33,984 nt of DNA, from NCBI GenBank assembly GCA_946803715.1, contig CAMPET010000013.1:522627-556610 (forward strand), read 5' to 3'. This document shows positions 31,733-33,984 of the stretch, piece by piece. Numbering within the stretch: the first letter of the stretch is position 1; each line of letters opens with the position of its first letter. A model generated the notes under the pieces. It was not told the DNA's origin. It did not search any database and worked only from the letters and a program-made list of their open reading frames with translations. Position numbers and translations under genes: made by a program. The stretch comes from Beroe ovata (taxonomy: Eukaryota; Ctenophora; Nuda; Beroida; Beroidae).

Positions 31733-33617
31733 ATGGATAGCGCACACTCAGATTCCAGGGTTCTGGTGAAATTTGTGAATAATGAAGGGGAGAACACAGG
31801 GTCGCCCATGGAAATCCCTATTGACACATCCAGCAGTCAACTTCAGGTATAATTATATGTTGTCTACTGCAAGGATTATTGACTATCATGGGATCAGCTT
31901 GTGTCAGTGTGCGACGTCCTGACAGCAGTGAACCATACCGTCACCCCGCATTCTAATCCTAGTTTACGACTCCAATTCAGGTTCTGGTTAACGCGGTCCT
32001 AGGAGCTGAAGACAAGTACCAATTTCACATCAACGAGTTTGAAATAACAGAGACCCTCCGGAAGACTCTAGCCCAGCAGGAAGACAGTGTTAGCACTGAG
32101 AATATTGTGGAGATACGTTACGAACCTCAAGCAGTGTTCAGAGTCAGGGCTGTCACCAGGTATGCATTGCTGTGTGATCACAATATGTTGACAGTGATTG
32201 TTGTCAGTATGACAGCCTGCTGTCACCAGGTATGCATTGCTGTGATTATCACATGTTGACAGTTGTTAGTTCAACTTGTTGACATCGTGTTGTCAGGTGT
32301 ACGAGCAGTATACCTGGTCACGCAGAGGCTGTTATCAATGCGGCATTCAATAACGACGGGACGCAGCTTGCTTCCGGTAAGAAAACACTTCCAAACTCTG
32401 AACTTTTTTGAATTCTGAAAAATCGGCCTATGCGTCTTCCAGATTATGTACGAGTACTTAAGTACTTATCACACCATCATAGAATGACGTTGCCAAAGTT
32501 CTATCTGTTTTTATAAGCAATCTCATGTTGTTAGGTTCGGGAGACTCACATGTTAGGTTCTGGGATCTCACGACCGAGTCACCATTACACGTTTGTAAAG
32601 GACACAAACAGTGGGTGCTGGTTATAGCTTGGCATCCTGCCAGTTTGTACGTGGCTTCTGCTTGTAAGAAAGGTACAGAGAGATCATCAAATATACTTGC
32701 CATTCATCATATTGTTCAGTGTGCAATGCTCATTTGCTTGCCTCTCTTGTAAAGAGTAACACTCATTATACCCATGGATGATATAACTCAATGAGTAATA
32801 CTCATGCCCCATGCAATATTCTACTCACGCCAACCCTCCCTATGATAGACGCTATTCAATATCCAATCATGTTATATGGCGAGATAATAGCACTCCCTTT
32901 GCTCAGGGGATGTGTGTGTGTGGGAGCCCAAGTCAGGGACACTCAAGGGTAAGATCCTCACCGGACACAAGAAATACATTAGTTCCCTCGCATGGCAGCC
33001 CTTACACTGTGCGAAACAGGGTGATTCACTTCTACTCGCTAGTGGGAGCAAAGATAACACAATCAAAGTGAGTGTCTCTTGTCGGCATAAATCTGCAACA
33101 TAGTTGTTTTGATGGAGTAGGGACTATAGTAGGTCCCAGTAGGTATTCTGTGACTATAGTAGGTATTCCGTAAAATTATGTCGCAGACACTAGACAGTTG
33201 CATTGTGTAGTTAGACTCCCTCTGCTCTCTTTTCCCTTAAAGGCACTGTATTGTATATTATATTGTATAGTAGCAGTAGCAGAAAACTGGTGTTAACCAT
33301 TGCAATTAGGGGGATAGGGTGATCGAGGTTCATCACGCTGTACAATGTACTCAGACTAGCAACGGTCATTCGTAGCATGAATCAGTTGGACCTTGGTAAT
33401 TAAACCTAGATGGGTTTTGTTCACTGAATAAAGATTATTAAAGGGTGCAAATCTTGGATATATAAACTTCTCTTCATCACTATTTCTCCTACAGATATGG
33501 GATATAATCAGAGGTCAGTGTACACTGACACTATCCAGTCACACACAGGGCATCACGTCTCTCAAGTGGTCGGGCGATAACCTCATATATAGTGCCTCGC
33601 AGGATAGAACTATCAAG
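31733..33617 (+). CDS. NLE1: NLE1 (Notchless) WD40 ribosome-assembly factor, 5' part (265 codons, six exons)
   Basis: NLE1 (yeast Rsa4) acts in the nucleolus and nucleoplasm on pre-60S ribosomes, where its N-terminal ubiquitin-like domain docks onto the AAA ATPase midasin (Rea1). Exons in the window: 31733-31846, 31981-32159, 32297-32376, 32535-32672, 32907-33067 and 33495-33617. All joins keep frame with GT-AG ends, and the last exon ends at a GTAAGT donor, so the gene runs on past the window. Residues about 9-90 are the ubiquitin-like domain; E59 in NEFEITETL aligns with the acidic residue that contacts the midasin MIDAS site. RVRAVTRCTSSIPGHAEAV leads into the WD40 propeller; four of the expected repeats are present (VRFWD, GDVCVWE, NTIKIWD, QDRTIK). 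Intron 2 contains an internal duplication. Intron 5 has short GTAGGTATTC-type repeats near 33119-33168. The ATG follows AATAGTAG by two bases. Confidence 0.94.
32149..32288 (+). repeat. 70-bp tandem duplication across an NLE1 splice donor
   Basis: The segment starting GCTGTCACCAGGTATGCATT at 32149 recurs at 32219. Each unit carries the last exon bases, the donor CCAG|GTATGC and a similar intron interior (ATGTTGACAG). The first unit also contains an acceptor-like TTGTTGTCAG ending at 32207, resembling the true acceptor (GTGTTGTCAG) at 32296. A second donor therefore sits at 32230. Confidence 0.85.
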
Positions 33618-33951
33618 GTAAGTCCTCAGGTTGTCCAGTCCTCACGTTGTTCTGTCTTTAGGTTTTTCTGTCTTTATGTTGTTCTGACCCTGACAAGACG
33701 AGGTGGTTGTGTATGCAATTCGGCATATTGTCATGGGTAATTGGTGCATTATTAAACTTCTTGTTATGGATACTCATGAATGAGTCTTTGATAACTTTAT
33801 CAGTGCAATTGTGGTTCGAAAATGGAAAGCACCAAGTTTAACGTTGATTAATGATAAACATCCAGTTTACCACTCTTGTAACAAAATACGATGTGTGATG
33901 AAATATGAAACTCATGTTTTGATCACAAGTTTAACTCATTTTATTGCTATT

Positions 33952-33984
33952 CACACACAAACATGCATTCACACACACACACAC
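33952..33984. repeat. (CA)n microsatellite at window end
   Basis: Interrupted CA repeats run to the last base of the window, inside an NLE1 intron. Confidence 0.9.

Noticed and set aside
1-33984. CRISPR arrays, bacterial operons, tRNA or rRNA genes
   Set aside because: The repeats present are microsatellites, a minisatellite and inverted repeats without spacer structure. No tRNA cloverleaf or rRNA core was recognised, and the genes are spliced animal genes.

Overview
The window is eukaryotic nuclear DNA from an animal. Coding exons are split by short GT-AG introns (79 to 526 bases in the two introns-rich genes), AATAAA signals lie near gene ends, (CA)n microsatellites are frequent, and three genes belong to animal or eukaryote families: a RING-NHL ubiquitin ligase of TRIM32 type, an SLC4A11-type membrane transporter and the ribosome-assembly factor NLE1 (Notchless). 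I cannot name the species. Compact introns and moderate gene density suit an invertebrate, perhaps an early-branching marine one; this is inference.

Layout, left to right. Positions 467-1138 hold a possible small three-exon gene on the minus strand. Positions 4400-17700 hold a cluster of three secreted saposin-domain genes with uninterrupted coding regions: two domains at 4409-5107 (+), six at 8366-10000 (+) and twelve at 12401-15505 (-). A 14-bp minisatellite starts just after the first one. The 5' part of the third gene and its promoter are repeated head-to-tail after a single N (14159-15919 and 15921-17681), with one difference seen, which looks like a haplotype duplication made by the assembler. 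Positions 17682-22308 are mostly non-coding, with two weak exon candidates. From 22309 three plus-strand genes follow: the 13-exon RING-NHL gene (22309-26129), the two-exon SLC4A11-like gene (28022-30809) and the first six exons of NLE1 (31733-33617, running off the window). A GC-rich block of repeats (26866-27703), including a 141-bp inverted-repeat element with 9-bp flanking duplications, lies between the RING-NHL gene and the transporter gene.

The strongest themes for follow-up are: (1) the saposin cluster, whose two larger members share a core promoter layout (TATA-like box, GATAAG motif, tiny 5' exon ending AGC, 5'UTR intron, then the start codon) plus an E-box of the MiT/TFE or CLEAR type, suggesting lysosomal or digestive control; (2) a likely splice acceptor within about 8 bases upstream of nearly every start codon in the window; (3) near-perfect sequence sharing between domains 6 and 8 of the twelve-domain protein; (4) the assembly duplication. 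The saposin genes probably work together in lipid handling or digestion in lysosomes or secretions. The other three genes look unrelated to that function and merely adjacent.
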